Source: DAISJM01 sp036821485 (GTDB lineage: Bacteria; Verrucomicrobiota; Kiritimatiellia; CAIQIC01; JAGNIJ01). From it: DNA of 13,509 nt. Within the stretch, counting starts at the first letter, position 1; each line of letters begins with the position of its first letter. Positions 13,493 through 13,509 of the stretch are shown one piece after another. Made by a program: the position numbers and the translations under genes. The notes beneath the pieces were generated by a model. It was not told the origin of the DNA. It saw only the letters and a program-made list of their open reading frames with translations, and made no database searches. The stretch covers positions 1 to 13,509 of the forward strand of contig DAISJM010000068.1 of assembly GCA_036821485.1 (NCBI GenBank), in the 5' to 3' direction.

Positions 13493-13507
13493 CCCCAAGG
13501 TTCGGGG
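13493..13507 (+). terminator. Short inverted repeat after ssrA, possible terminator start
   Basis: CCCC-AAGGTTC-GGGG, a 4-bp stem 31 nt after the tmRNA CCA end and 2 nt from the window edge. The stem is short, and any T tract would lie beyond the window, so this cannot be settled here. Confidence 0.2.
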
Positions 13508-13509
13508 AA

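Overview
The window is bacterial, compact and G+C-rich (about 60% by eye), and it is mostly core housekeeping. Ten genes (one cut by the left edge) run leftwards in what looks like one long operon, 1-9096. Most neighbours share a 4-nt stop/start overlap (uvrB/nadC, coaX/trpA, trpA/manC, ruvX/truA) or sit 1-19 nt apart. In transcription order they are uvrB, nadC, birA, coaX, trpA, manC, ruvX, truA, rpe and lepA. An eleventh gene, encoding a small secreted protein of unknown role, lies 18 nt upstream of uvrB with the strongest ribosome binding site in the window. The cluster mixes DNA repair, NAD, biotin and CoA cofactor steps, tryptophan synthesis, GDP-mannose supply, RNA modification and processing, the pentose phosphate pathway and translation. 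It therefore reads as a shared-transcription block, not a single pathway.

The stretch 9727-10270 is a divergent control region. It holds a leftward tRNA-Arg(ACG) gene with its own good promoter, and a rightward promoter for the next two genes. It also holds a set of repeats: two 48-bp near-identical copies, and a third partial copy formed by the 3' end of the tRNA gene itself. All three start exactly 110 bp apart, so the 48-bp copies carry the last 13 nt of the tRNA plus its 3' flank. This is the least ordinary structure in the window.

Rightwards, 10271-13057 carries a secreted alpha-toroid (prenyltransferase/squalene-cyclase-repeat-like) protein, then, 24 nt later, a polytopic membrane protein resembling a GT-C glycosyltransferase. 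Neither can be given a specific reaction. At 13110-13461 lies a complete tmRNA gene (ssrA) with an alanine tRNA-like domain and an encoded tag ANQDLALAA.

Organism: no rRNA or unique marker is present. The planctomycete/verrucomicrobial flavour of the secreted repeat protein, the beta-sandwich secreted protein and the single-domain ManC suggest a PVC-superphylum or similar environmental bacterium (Kiritimatiellota, Lentisphaerota, Verrucomicrobiota, Hydrogenedentota). This is only a weak inference. I found no phage, insertion sequence, CRISPR array or defence genes, and no convincing novel multi-gene system. The main oddities are the tRNA-derived repeats, a biotin ligase lacking its C-terminal domain, a non-consensus active-site loop in TrpA, and the unexplained secreted and membrane proteins.
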